Assembly: GCA_039619475.1 (NCBI GenBank)
Contig: CM077116.1
Location: 378,932,188-378,996,187, forward strand
DNA from: Icerya purchasi
Lineage: Eukaryota; Arthropoda; Insecta; Hemiptera; Monophlebidae
DNA length: 64,000 bases
Direction of reading: 5' to 3'
The notes beneath the pieces are model-generated. The model made no database searches, was not told the DNA's origin, and worked only from the letters and a program-made list of their open reading frames with translations. Below, piece by piece: positions 34,758-46,908 of this stretch. Both the position numbers and the translations under genes were made by a program. How positions within the stretch are numbered: position 1 is the stretch's first letter; each line of letters opens with the position of its first letter.

Positions 34758-36584
34758 TTTATCGTATAAGTTAGCTCCGCTATTGAAATTCTCAGTGCTG
34801 CTGTGTGGTTGATAATTGCGGCAGGTGTAAATGCAAACCCAAGTTCCTTAGAAAATTATAGAACTAGAGCGCTAGGAATAAATTCATAAGGCAGCATAGT
34901 AATCTTTTTAGTTGGTTCGTGTGATTTTAGTTTTTATTGTTTCATAAATGCATAATAAAAGCGAAAAAAATGTTTTTCAGATATTACTTAAATAACTGCA
35001 ATAATTAAATAAACACCAAACGACATATTATATAAAAATTGTGTTCGGTGAAACAAAAAGGAGGTTAAATATATTTTTTCAAGAATTTACACCTTCTTTT
35101 AAAGTAATTTGTAGGTACGGAATAGCAATATACAATTGATAATTTGCAATTAATATATTTCTATTTTTATGGCCAAATTTTCATTGGAAGCTTTTTCGAT
35201 TTTTTTTTTTTTTTGTATAAACTATTCTCCAAATTTTACTCTAATGCCTGTGGTACTACTGTTCGTTCATACGGGAGGAAGCTAGTGAATGTTTTTGTAC
35301 TTTCATTTTAAAATAAAAGTTTTTAAGTCCCCTTAAAAACTTATTTTAATCCGTAAAGTGTTTCCGTACTAAATAAAATATAAGGAAAACGGTAAAACGC
35401 ATTACTTATTTCACACGGCTATAAATCTATTCAGCTAAATCGTGCGTAGAATTTTTGAAATACCCTTTAAAAAGGTTTTTTTTTTTTTTTTCTATTGCTA
35501 ACAGAAATTTTTTCTTCGGATGACCAATCAACTTTTTTAAAATGCGAGCCTCTCTTCGAACAGAAATTGTTTCGTTTTAAATTTAAAATATCTTTTATTT
35601 TTAAATTAATCTTTAAAAAAGCATTTTACGATATTTAAATGCTGATAAATCCATAGCTGATTGTTAATATTTATAAATATAAAAATTTCGCCTTATAATT
35701 TTTTACATATTTCACCGCCTTCGATTTATCTGTAAGCATTTTCCGTCTTTGATTGTGGTTATACCGTCATCCGCCTATTTATTATTTACCTATATGAGTA
35801 CACATGTCCCAATATTTCTATGCAGTGTGTTTTTAGTTATAACTATATCTTTTGTTTTTTTTAAATATTTGAATACAAAATTTAGTTACAATGCAGTATA
35901 GTAATGCTCTATAAAAAAAATAAATCAAAATTGCAGAGAAATGAATAAACAACTCTATAACAGAAGTTTTAATAATTGTTAGCGGAAGTATTTAAATTTT
36001 AAACCCTTATCGTCTCTGCTGTAGTTTATGTATTTAATTTTAATTATTATATTAGTAATATTTCCAAATGAACGGGAAGCTAAAACGGTTTGTAGAATAA
36101 GTGAATGATGTGATGAAAATGCCGAATAAGGAATAAAAAAAAAAAAGAAAAAGATAATTACAACGAAGAAAGTCAGGGACCGCCAGAAATGTCACTCGGT
36201 TGACTCTAATAAATACGTTTTGGTAAAGGAAGTACCAGTTTACAAAAGGGTGGATAAAATAAGAGATTTAATAAAATGTTCACTATAATATATACATAAA
36301 TTCTGATGAAACAGGAAAAAATTTATTATTTTCAATTTACAGATTTAAACGGCTATTACTATATGGACGAAGTCGTGGGTGGCACACAGTCTGTGTAGGA
36401 TAAATGATATCAATTATTATTATCGCGGTTGAGTAAAATTTTGTACAGAAATTAATTAAAAGGAAATTAATTTAATTCGTAAAAGTGAGCGCGAAAAATA
36501 AAAATTCTGAACGAATAGAAGAGAATTCAGCTTACAGTATATACGCGTTGCATTATTCTGTGTCTGCTGAATTTTCGGAGGTGC
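34758..36584. other. Intergenic, no gene seen
   Basis: AT-rich with T runs at 35198-35213 and 35478-35493. No supported open frame or repeat. Confidence 0.5.
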
Positions 36585-36752
36585 TGTCAAAATCAATTCC
36601 CCCGTGTATTCAAACTCGTTGGAAGAGAATTTTCTGCTATAATCCTCTCTGTCTGCCATCTGTGACCGTGTAAAAATCTGATTCTTCTTGCCTTTCCCTT
36701 CCTGGTTCCTGGCTTAACGTCCTTGTTGACAATTCCCCCCTCAAAAAAAAAA
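36585..36752 (+). mobile_element. Family A 3'-terminal fragment
   Basis: CTGACCGTGTAAAAATCTGA-type stop region, then CTTCTTGCCTTTCCCTTCC, GGCTTAACGTCCTTGTTGAC and an A14 tail. The same order of strings is seen at 39560-39650. Confidence 0.6.
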
Positions 36753-37205
36753 AAAAATATATAATAAAAAAAATTAGAAAAATAAAGATAAAAAAAAACT
36801 TTTTTTGCGTTTTGTTTTCCATTTTTCTTTTTAATAACGTTCTTTTCTTTTTTTAATCTTAACTTCTCTGCTTATTTTATCAGCTTTTTTTTTTCGATAT
36901 TTCCATCTTTCTGCTGGCTTTCTCCACGAACTTGAATTTACAACAAGGTTTGGCGGGATTTTTGTGACCATATTTAGGTTCATTTTCGTATCCTTCCTGA
37001 CTGACTCGATTGATGTTTAATAGGAGGCGGGAATATTTTCTAAAAGGCAAAAAGGAGTATGGTATCAGTGACGGGAGTTTTTTCAAAATCAACTTATATA
37101 TGATCTATATGATCTACTTTTTTCACTCTATTTTTCTATGACTTGTCATGTTTAACACATATTATCCGATCTTGAATTTTTGTTACTTCTCTGCCTGAAG
37201 AACCT
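36753..37205. other. Intergenic, no gene seen
   Basis: AT-rich, homopolymer-rich. Confidence 0.5.
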
Positions 37206-37344
37206 CCGATAGAATTAGTTTTTTTCGTCTGCGCTAAATACGGCTTTTTTTTTTTTTTTTTTTTTTTTTTTTCGGTTAAAAATCTTGAAGAAGAGGCTCT
37301 TCGAGACGCATTTAGCGCACACGAAAGAAAACTAATTCTATCGG
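37206..37344. repeat. Small foldback with a T28 run in the loop
   Basis: CCGATAGAATTAGTTTTTTT (37206) pairs with AAGAAAACTAATTCTATCGG (37325-37344), and TGCGCTAAAT with ATTTAGCGCA; arms are about 35 bp. The loop holds a pure T run at 37245-37272. May be a miniature inverted-repeat element. Confidence 0.75.
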
Positions 37345-37679
37345 TAGTCATCTATTTTGAAATTCTGCTTTCTAATTACGTCATCTTATTGGAAAGAAGA
37401 AAGTCTGCGTGCTTCAAAAACCATCGGAAAGTATTTCTGGAGACATAGTGTCATCCCTTACAGAAATCGGAAAAATTGACCTTGTTTTAGAATTTCAATA
37501 CCATTTTCATTGGGTAGCGTTTTTCCAATCAGTTTTCATCGGTTTGAAAATTGTTTTATCTATTAACCCTAATACACCCTTCGCAATGCGACGCAACTAG
37601 ACGAATTTTATTTCGAACATAAAATTGAGGAATAAATAATGACGAGATACGAGTCGGTTGATTAGGTATTTTTATTGCT
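37345..37679. other. Intergenic, no gene seen
   Basis: May be the unrecognisable 3' continuation of the pogo-like fossil that lies to the right on the minus strand. Confidence 0.4.
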
Positions 37680-38060
37680 TCGAGGCAACGGTTAAAAGCC
37701 TTATGTTATCCAACTAGAATCTGACTTCCCCCAATTACGTACTCTCATTTTTTCATCAGCAGCCATATTCCTTTAAATGTTACCGTAGGTGACACCTTTT
37801 ATGCGTTTGCACCGAGCGGTACTGTTTTCATTATTCCCGGCTTTATCATAATATTGTTTTGTTATTACATTCTGCGAACATCTTTTTCCTATTTCCGGAG
37901 CACGAAAGAATGCGGTTTCATCACAATCGAATACTTAACGACCGCTTTGGAACATGTCTTTCGATTTTTGATGCAATTCCGTATTTGCTGAAACCACGCT
38001 TCCCATTTTTGGTGGTAATTTCGATTCAAATTCGAATTCTGACGTGCTTTTGAAGTGAGA
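37680..38060 (-). pseudogene. Pogo/Tigger-like DDE transposase fragment
   Basis: On the minus strand one frame reads VFDCDETAFFRAPEIGKR (about 37890-37945), matching the F-N-x-D-E-T-G/A-F block with the first catalytic Asp, and then, after a stop, MRVRNWGKSDSSWIT (37715-37760), matching the block with NWG.S..GWMT. Preceding EAWFQQIRNCIKNRK fits the linker. Both blocks are in the right order and spacing for pogo-type DDE proteins, but the match is from memory and partial. Confidence 0.45.
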
Positions 38061-38073
38061 ACTGGATGTGTGT

Positions 38074-38202
38074 CACAAACAACGACATGATTTTTATTAC
38101 CAGGCTCACAAACAACGACATGATTTTTATTACCAGGCTCACAAACAACGACATGATTTTTATTACCAGGCTCACAAACAACGACATGATTTTTATTACC
38201 AG
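38074..38202. repeat. 33-bp minisatellite, four copies
   Basis: CACAAACAACGACATGATTT and TTATTACCAGG repeat exactly every 33 bp starting at 38074, 38107, 38140 and 38173. As 33 is a multiple of three, it produces repeated 11-residue peptides on both strands; this is a by-product, not evidence of coding. Confidence 0.95.
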
Positions 38203-39239
38203 ACTTGTTAGAATTTTTCTGGATGTTATTTGTGTTCAATTAATTTATAAATGGCGTTCATAAATACTATATTCCGTTCAACGAAAATGTGCCGATGGAA
38301 AAAAAGTCGATTATCCTCCACTTACCCCCCACACACACTAAAAATGCTGAAGCGTTGCCGGTAGTAATTATATAGTTTTAAGTTAAAATTAAATGTTCAT
38401 TTTCATTTTTTATAATTTTAGTTCATTTAATTAATATAATTTTTAATAATAGAATTAGTCTAAATTAAATTTTTATTTTAATGTTTAATTTGATTAGTTT
38501 TAGCTTAGAATTGTGCAATAACAAAATTCAGATTAATTATAAGTGATCGAAATAATGAAATAAATTAATACCTGAAAAATGAATACCATCACAACATTTA
38601 TAAATTTTCACGGGTTTTGCATATTGTTAATTTAATTTTTCAAAAATATATTATTCATAACCAAATTACGCTTAGTTAATAAATTCCAATTATTATTTAA
38701 AAGGATGAATGCACTTACATTTCTGTAATAATAATTCGCGCTTCTTTTCTTCTCAGTATACATGTGCTATTGTGTTTATTTTTGTAGTTTCCATTATCAT
38801 TGTTTTTTTCAATACTATATTTTCACTAGTTGTGTTATTTTGTGTATTTTTCCGGTTTTATCTTCATTTATTTTATCCTTTTTTTTCTTCTTCTTCTTTT
38901 TCTGGACATTTTTGTTTTATTCTTTCTAGAAAGAGTTTTTCTCGGGACTTCTGTTTATATCTGTAATAGATTCCACTTTGTTCTACTTCTTAAAAAAAAA
39001 AAAAAATGACCAGCGGTAGTGATAAAGAATTGGTCATTCTATCAAATTTGGGATCAAGAACAGGTATAGAGGATTTCAATAAGCAGAGTAAAATGATAGT
39101 GTCAAATGTTTAAAAGTTTTTCCTGAATATAACCCGCATACGGTTAAAAATTTAAATTTTAAACAAGTACAAAAGAATATTGGTACTGCATGCGGAGTGA
39201 AAATCATTTTTATAACGATTAAAAAAGATATTGATAAAT
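38203..39239. other. Intergenic, no gene seen
   Basis: 38700-39010 is pyrimidine-rich and ends in A15 (38991-39006), possibly the 3' UTR of an unidentified retroposon. Confidence 0.4.
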
Positions 39240-39655
39240 CTGAAAATTCTTCCCTTCCTCGTTTTCACTGGTTTCTTAGCTTTCTTCTATGCACCGCTCT
39301 AAACTTTCGGCGATTTGCTGCCTGCATTTTGGGCACAGTTTCTTCGCTTTTATGTTCTTCTCTCGTGCCGTCTTTTTATTGTCCATTACACCCTTCAACA
39401 TCCAGTTTATTTATGATCCCCGATCACATAATGTCCGATTGTTTGTCACTTCAACTAAACATACTTCTGTTTACTCCTCTGTTTTATCAAACGGTATTCC
39501 CATTTCATGCAATGCTTTTCTCCCTGTGTTACCCAAACTCTTGATTAATTTTTGTCTACTATCTCTGATCGAGTAAAGATCTGAGTCTCCTTGCTTTCTT
39601 TTTCTCTGTTCTTGAGCCACTTTGTTGACGAAGCCATTTAAAAAAAGAAAAAGAA
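39240..39655 (+). mobile_element. Family A 3' fragment
   Basis: In two frames, MHRSKLSAICCLHFGHSFFA and YDPRSHNVRLFVTSTKHTSV correspond to the region after RNase H and the H-V-L-F-E-C motif of the reference copy (here decayed). 3' UTR: CTGATCGAGTAAAGATCTGA, TTCTTGAGCCACTTTGTTGA, CGAAGCC and an A-rich tail to 39655. Confidence 0.65.
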
Positions 39656-41645
39656 AAAACCTGTTCATTCCTCTAAATCCAAGCCTTTTAAGCGTTTTTC
39701 TGCTATGTTTAAAATTCTTGTATTTTGGATTACTAAAATTCTCGTTTACAGTAATTTCAGCAATAAAAAATCCGGTGGACGAAAATTATATTATCTAATG
39801 AAACACTAGTGATAACTGCGCAGCGTGTGATGTTTACATATACGAAAACGGCAAAGAAACTTTGAAAAATATTCTAATAAACGAATTAAGAGATAAAGGA
39901 ATAGACAGAAATTAAACAGTAGGATAAAGGGAAAGGGTAAGGGAGTAACCGAGCGATCGATAAAGCCAGAAGAAGTAATAAAAGTAAACGGGATTAAAAA
40001 ACAAGGGTGCGAATAAAACAATAAACGGGAATAAATAGCGGGGAAAAACAGGATAATAACAACATTGGTAAAACTTGGTAACAAATTAACGAACGGTCAT
40101 TTTAAATTATTAATCGTCACTGATAACGAAGACAAAGAAACGTACCTTCGCTGTTGAATATTATCGATCAAAAAAGCGAACGGTAATTAAATTAAAACAT
40201 TATATAAAATGTTTTTACAATGTTACAAATGTCTGTGTGACAACCCTAGTTACAGCTTCTCTAATAATTTTACCCTTCATTTCGTTATTCGTTCAAATAC
40301 TTAATTATTTTCGGTTCAATCCATCGATTTTAGATAATATTAAAATTTGGATTTCTATCGTGCACCTTTTTACAGTTCGTAACGGTTGTATTGGGACAAT
40401 ATGTTAATCTAAGAATAAAATCTAATCTAACCAGCAGGCCGATGAAAAAGCTGCTTCTACTAATTACGATTATTCTTAATGAAATTGAAATTTTAATCGT
40501 AGATATGTTATACAGAAATTCTTATAACTGGCTATACGTAAAGCTCAAAGAACTTTTAAAAATGAAGTATGAAATACATAAAATTTCGTCATAAAAAAGT
40601 TACAAAAATCCATCAGTAAAAGTACCAGTAAATGCTTTAATATTTAATTGAATACAAACGGCCGAACTAATTACTTACAAATAGAAAATATTGAGTAACA
40701 ACTTTATAAGCACGCTTTAAATGTAATAGTTTTTAGGCTACCTTTAAGCGCTCTTTAATAATTTAGCAAATGAGTATTATGACTTATTACCTAACATTTA
40801 TAAATAATTTAAAGAAGTTTATAATAAATATAAAATTAATAAATTCCTTAATAATAAAAAAAAAAAAAAAAAAGTATAAAATAACTTAGTAAGTAAAGTA
40901 AGTCTCATATATGTATATCCTCGATAGAGTATTATGGATTGCGTAATTAAGCTTTACATAATGGTACTTAAGGACCTAATGGATCTAAGGAGAATACTGG
41001 GGCTAGTTCTTTTCTGCTTTTGGACTACCCGCCTTTACTTTCCCAAATTTCTCTAGTACCGAAAATAAGAAGAATTTATTTATTTCATATTTATAAATTT
41101 TAACAACAGCTTATGGATTTATCTACATGAAATTAATACTAAATGTAACCGCCTAGAGGTTACTAAAAAATCTTCAGAATAAACAAAATAAGGAAAAAGG
41201 TCGGGTATAATTTTAGATTTAAATTTTCAAGACAGTATGATATCTCTAAATTTGTTTCGCACCCACTGATCTGTTTTATTTAACATCGGTGCCAGTCGAA
41301 CTCAGTCGCTGTGTTCCTGTATACACTAAGACGAATGGTCCGACTAATAAACTTCTGTCGCAACAATATGCGAATAGATATTTCCCTTTATCTCATTTTG
41401 GCGGTTTTGTACTTCTTTCTTTTTTTTTTTTTTTAATTACTTATTTTTCTGTTTTGGTCCGGCGCAAAAACATTTGGTACTTATTCTGTGGATTCGCTGA
41501 ATATTCCACATCATGGACATGCGTATGCTTGTACATATCTCATACATACTCACAGTGATGTGCTTGTGCAGGTCTCTATAACAAAAAAGACGTATCGTGA
41601 ATTATGTGAGATTTATTTTGAAATTTTTAATAAAATATTAAAAAG
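39656..41645. other. Intergenic, no gene seen
   Basis: AT-rich; A18 run at 40858-40875. The open frames here (up to 92 codons) are low-complexity and lack motifs. Confidence 0.5.
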
Positions 41646-42059
41646 AAAAAATACCGACTTCAGGATTTATTATAAAAATTTAATAAAAACGCACTAAAAA
41701 GTAAAAAGTAATTACTCCCGATAAGAAAATTTATTTCAGAGTAATATACCTTAAGTGGTGAGATATTATGGTAATTCTTATACAACGTTAAAACCTTAAT
41801 TAGAGTCGGCATCAAAATTCATATTACAGTATTTAGGAACAATTTAATGAATATTTAATGCAGTTTTTAATTATTATTTTACTATGAATTTGATGCCGAC
41901 TCTAATTAAGGTTTTAATATTGTATAAGAATTACCATAATATCTCACCACTTAAGGTATATTACTCTGAAATAAATTTTCTTATCAAGAGTAATTACTTT
42001 TTACTTTTTAGTGCGTTTTTATTAAATTTTTATAATAAATCTTGAAGTCGGTATTTTTT
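41646..42059. mobile_element. 414-bp foldback element (MITE)
   Basis: Two arms of about 177 bp, 41646-41822 and 41883-42059, are near-perfect reverse complements around a 60-bp spacer. Outer ends are AAAAAATACCGACTTC and GAAGTCGGTATTTTTT. Differences are few (e.g. TTACTCCCGATAAG versus CTTATCAAGAGTAA), which implies recent insertion or ongoing gene conversion. No coding capacity. Target duplication not certain because flanks are A/T-rich. Confidence 0.9.
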
Positions 42060-42299
42060 GGTTTTTTAAAAATTATTTTATTTTACAATTTTTAGCATTA
42101 TAATTGAACTTTTTTCTTGCTAAAAATCAACTTTTTCGTCACATTATTCTACATATTTTATGCTTTAAAAAAAAACGAGTTCAGTCAAGCATGATGTTTT
42201 ATGCGCTGAACATTGCGTACGTAAGACTATAAAATTTATGTTTACATAATACTAAATTCAAAACAAAGAAATCTGATTTTTTGCGGCATAAAGCATTTT

Positions 42300-42970
42300 T
42301 CTCGCTTTCTTGAACTATTCGCCAACGTTTCGTTAAAGAAATGAAATACAGCTTCGTTCTCGATAAACAGCTTTTTTTCGAGCCATATATAATATGCCCC
42401 GGGAAAAAAAAATATTTTTTTTTCAGAAATGTCGAGCTTTCGCTGCCTCGAGGAACTGATTTAAAAGTTAGAAACCCAGATGTTCTAGACCAGAGAAATA
42501 TACGGGGATATACATATTTTTAACCTATTTGAAATTTTTAGTTATAATACTCGTGCCATAAAGTGGGGGACACCTCATTTTTCGCGCTTTTTTGAACTTT
42601 TCGACAACTCTTTTCGTTAAGGAATACGGTGTTGTCCCCGACAAATAGCAATCTTTTAATCAATATACACACGCCCGGAAAAAAAAAATTTTCTCCAAAA
42701 AATTCGAGCTTTCGGCGTCCCCGAAGGTTTAAATATGAAGTTATAAGCTCGACTATTACATGGTACCTAAGTTGAATGGTACTCTTTCAAATGGACACGG
42801 ACCAGTAAAATCGGTCCATATGAACACGCGAACGAACATTAAAAAAAAAAAAAAAATATACGCGATGAACGTATTAAAAATTATTCAAAGGGACCACATT
42901 TGTTCCAAGTTGAATGGTACTCTGCCTAATGGACAAAGAATTAGTAAAATCAATCTATACGAATATGAGT
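42300..42970. repeat. Diverged direct repeats
   Basis: Unit 42302-42480 and unit 42577-42750 share TCGCGCTTTTTTGAAC-like starts, TTCGTTAA, CCCGGGAAAAAAAAA/CCCGGAAAAAAAAAA and CGAGCTTTCG (about 275 bp apart). Within 42765-42970 AAGTTGAATGGTACTCT recurs 140 bp apart (42769, 42909). Confidence 0.65.
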
Positions 42971-43650
42971 TTTAGCGTATGGGAAAATGTAAAGGCGTAG
43001 GGGGTCGACCATGTTTCGGTATAAATTATATATTTATTTTTGTGTAAAATATGTTATTTAAAAACACTTACCATTTTTATGAAATATTAATTTTTACTGT
43101 CAAAAATTTTGCCATTATTAACAGTGTCCGTTTATTCTCCCTGGATGGGAGCTGCAGCCCTGTAGTACAGCCACTTGGGTGCTCCAATGCTACCACTTGA
43201 GACCGTTAAAATTTATCTTTATTTATAAGTTGCCATTTTTAAATCAGCATTGACGATTTTAATTTTACTTTCGAAGTAGGATTGAATATTTCAGAAATAT
43301 TCAAATACTTTGGCGGATAAAAGTACAATTTTGTAAGATCTTTTTATTTTTTACGGTTAGAAACGAAACGAGAATCTAAATAACTGGATTAATACGATTT
43401 ATCATTGTAAGCCGGAGAAGGAATTTAAATACGACTCCGTTATTCCACACAACAAACATTCCGTCGAAATTACGTTCGGAGAAAGTTCATTTTTCAAATT
43501 TTGGAGTACACTGCGAAAACCGAAATTTTATGCTGTAATTTTGGGCAATATATGTATTTCTTTTTAAAGCTTCCTTTTACGTACATATTTAAGATGCGTT
43601 TTTTTTTTTTTTTTGTTTTTTTAAATTCAATACCGAGCTATCACTTACGT

Positions 43651-43681
<31 letters not shown>

Positions 43682-44410
43682 ATTATTATTATTATTATTT
43701 CTGATTAAAGTAAAAATGGAAAGTGGGAAATTAAGTTAATTGACTACCGTAAATGTTTTATGCTGATATATTTCAAATTTCGTATTAGTGGGTTACCGGA
43801 TGGAAAGCTGGGAACTTTCAAGGGTGATTTGATTTTTTAGGTAGGTAGTTTTAGATTGCATGCTATATAATCGGCTGTACGTTCCTTAAAACAGCGTTGT
43901 TGATATTTGCGTGTAAAATTTCAAGTTTATCTGTTAAATTGTTCCGAAATTGTTGCATTTTAATTTTCATACGATTTTTAAACTATCTTAATAGGACTGT
44001 TTGATACAGTGTATGTACGGTACGGTAAAAAATCTTCTACTGGAAGCAATTAATAATAAATTTAGGAATCATTGTTAAGAAAGTGATTTTTCTTCATTCT
44101 TAATTACTTTACCGATCTCCCTAAAATTCGATCATATTCTTTACAGGTTGCATGCAATTCCGGTTCTCAGCAGGTGGGCTATTGTCGAGTCCGGTACGTA
44201 AAATTCCGGTGCCCTGTTTAGGAAATGAGGAACTGATTTTTCCTACTTTCAAATGTTTAGCCGATGATTCATGCTGGGGAACATACGAAGAAATTTAACT
44301 AGTATCTCCGTATGTTTTGTACGGAATTAAATTTTGACACTTGGATGTGTCTTTCGGCTGGTGAATAAAATGATGCGATACGGCTATTATACATACATAT
44401 ATTTCATTTT
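42971..44410. other. Intergenic, no gene seen
   Basis: Two T-run/ATT microsatellites (43598-43613, 43658-43700). No gene supported. Confidence 0.5.
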
Positions 44411-44957
44411 AGTAAAAACATGAAACACAAAGTGAATAAAATGTTGACTGTAGTAAATGAAATTTCTCTGTAAAAACATGAAACACAAAGTTTTTTTTAT
44501 GAAACACAAAGTGAATAAAATGTTGACTGTAGTAAATGAAATTTCTCTGTAAAAACATGAAACACAAAGTTTTTTTTATGAAACACAAAGTGAATAAAAT
44601 GTTGACTGTAGTAAATGAAATTTCTCTGTAAAAACATGAAACACAAAGTTTTTTTTATGAAACACAAAGTGAATAAAATGTTGACTGTAGTAAATGAAAT
44701 TTCTCTGTAAAAACATGAAACACAAAGTTTTTTTTATGAAACACAAAGTGAATAAAATGTTGACTGTAGTAAATGAAATTTCTCTGTAAAAACATGAAAC
44801 ACAAAGTTTTTTTTTATGAAACACAAAGTGAATAAAATGTTGACTGTAGTAAATGAAATTTCTCTGTAAAAACATGAAACACAAAGTTTTTTTTATGAAA
44901 CACAAAGTGAATAAAATGTTGACTGTAGTAAATGAAATTTCTCTGTAAAAACATGAA
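44411..44957. repeat. 79-bp minisatellite, seven copies
   Basis: GTGAATAAAATGTTGACTGT begins at 44432, 44511, 44590, 44669, 44748, 44828 and 44907: period 79, with one copy 80 bp by an extra T. Copies are otherwise nearly identical. The unit itself contains a shorter internal repeat (ATGAAACACAAAGT twice). Confidence 0.97.
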
Positions 44958-46383
44958 ATCAAACTGTTGATCGCGCGATTGCGGCAAAGACATCATCTCG
45001 GCAACACTTCTGCGTGAGTAGCCACATTTTGCGGAATGCCAAATTAAATATTAACAAGATGCTCCGAGATTAAAAATTAATTAGAGTTTAGTATGAACGT
45101 GCGCAAGATTGGGTCCGTTTACAGTATTTGGTGTCTTTATTTTTGATTACCAACATGAACTTTAACTGAACAACCAGAAGGAAAATACAGGCAGGACGCG
45201 CGGATCTCTTTATATCACACTAAATAATACACTGGCAGATAAGGTGGATGGTATTTGAGAAACACTGAACTTCGGACGGAGTAACTTGCAGTTATTCGCT
45301 ATTCGAGTCGTCGCTTTTGGATTGATTGGTATTTGTAACGTTAAACTCCGGTTTGCGGGTATAATTTTAGACAGCTTTAAATAGGTCTATTGTAAATTCG
45401 CAATCATTGTTTGGGATTACTCAAAGGGGTTACTTTCTTCGAAAATTGCCGTTTGCAAAATTAATTATCCGCTTTTTAATTTTTTTCATATATTATTTAC
45501 AAAAAAAAAAGAAGAGACCGTTGATTTCTTTTCCTCGTTTCGTATTTTGAAATTACTTTTTTTTTAAATTACAGTATATATAATTAATTTCTTAAGTTTC
45601 GTAATTTAAAAAGAATTGTATTTTTAGTGTTCTATTTATAAATCAGTTGTAAAATTATTATTTAGGACATACTTTTTTTTTTTTTTTTTTTTTTTTGTAT
45701 TTTTAAATATTACACATTCTGAAGTGTGCTATGCTGCGTCCATTATTGCACGTTTTAATTGCTGATAATTATTTCGAATTTTTTTAAGGGGCATGTTTGA
45801 CAATTGTCGTCACTTAAACTAAACTGTGTTAAAAAATAATCGCGTACTAAATTTTTATTTGATAATTCTAATTAGGCATTAATTACAGTACTCTACTTTG
45901 GATGCCATCATCGCTGCTGCTATTTATTGAAATATTTCATTAACTCAAATTTGGTGTTTTTTTCTTTAAATTCTTTCCCGTTGGGATTATTGGGTTTTTA
46001 ATGGCAGTTTTTTTCCATTCATTTATTCTAGTTCGGTAAATAGGAGACCAGCTACAGCATTTTGTAGTGCAGTGAAATTATTTTACACGCAGGTATTTCT
46101 TTCCGGTTTAATTTTACCCCTATTCTTTTACTTTAATTTTCCATGATAAATAATGTGTCTACATTCAACTACTGCGACGAAAATAAATCTAAATATAAAA
46201 TTTTCGATTTTTTTTTTTTTTTATATTGAGATTAAAAGTTATAAATGGAGAGCTACAATTGCGGAGTATTTTCTATTTCAATTGAGGAGGAGAATTCAAA
46301 AAAAAAAAAAATTCTTTTTTATCTAAAATGTAATTACACAACCACTGTGAAAATGATTTTTTTCATTCGATTTTAATAAATCA
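44958..46383. other. Intergenic, no gene seen
   Basis: AT-rich; T24 run near 45673-45697. No supported gene. Confidence 0.5.
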
Positions 46384-46466
46384 GATATGTTTAATTTCTT
46401 TTTTGAAGCTTATATATTTAATTTCTCTTTTGAGGCTTATATATTTAATGTTTCTTTTAGGGCTTA
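46384..46466. repeat. 27-bp repeat, three copies
   Basis: ATATRTTTAATTTCTYTTTT followed by GARGCTT three times, with divergence between copies. Confidence 0.75.
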
Positions 46467-46908
46467 ATTTTTCTCTCCACGGATTGATGGTGTTTACCAG
46501 TGATTTATAAATGTTTCTTCGGTTCCTTATTATTATTTTTTCGCGGGTTTAATCAAATTTTCAAGCGATCATTTTAATTTCTTCAATTATATCGACTGAT
46601 TCCTCTGCATCCATAATTTTCGCTGTAAGGAGGAAATAAGCAGAGTGATTGCTTTTGTAGAGAGCGCTAATGAGGCACATCAGTTTTATCGATACAGGTC
46701 GCGTTCTTTATTACAAAATCGTATTTTATTTAAGAAGTTTGTAATTTTGATTTTAAGTCTGCTTGGATTTGATTTTTCTTAAACAATTTAAAATGGACCC
46801 TCGAATTTTAATGCGTAAGGTGCTCTATTTGTATCCGAGCTTGTATTAACAGGATCATATTCTGTATATGTAGTTACGATGATGTTCATACACATGCGTG
46901 TTTACTGT
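46467..46908. other. Intergenic, no gene seen
   Basis: No motif recognised. Confidence 0.5.

Noticed and set aside
37889..38263. Opposing frames with repeated 11-residue peptides.
   Set aside because: Produced by the 33-bp repeat on both strands; only the transposase-like strings to the left carry information.
38700..39010. 85-codon hydrophobic frame as a membrane protein.
   Set aside because: Phe/Ser-rich translation of T-rich DNA that ends in a poly(A) tract, more like a retroposon 3' UTR.
44576..44996. Minus-strand frames of 128 and 60 codons with repeated peptides.
   Set aside because: They are translations of the 79-bp minisatellite; the unit is not a multiple of three and the frame survives only because the unit lacks stops.
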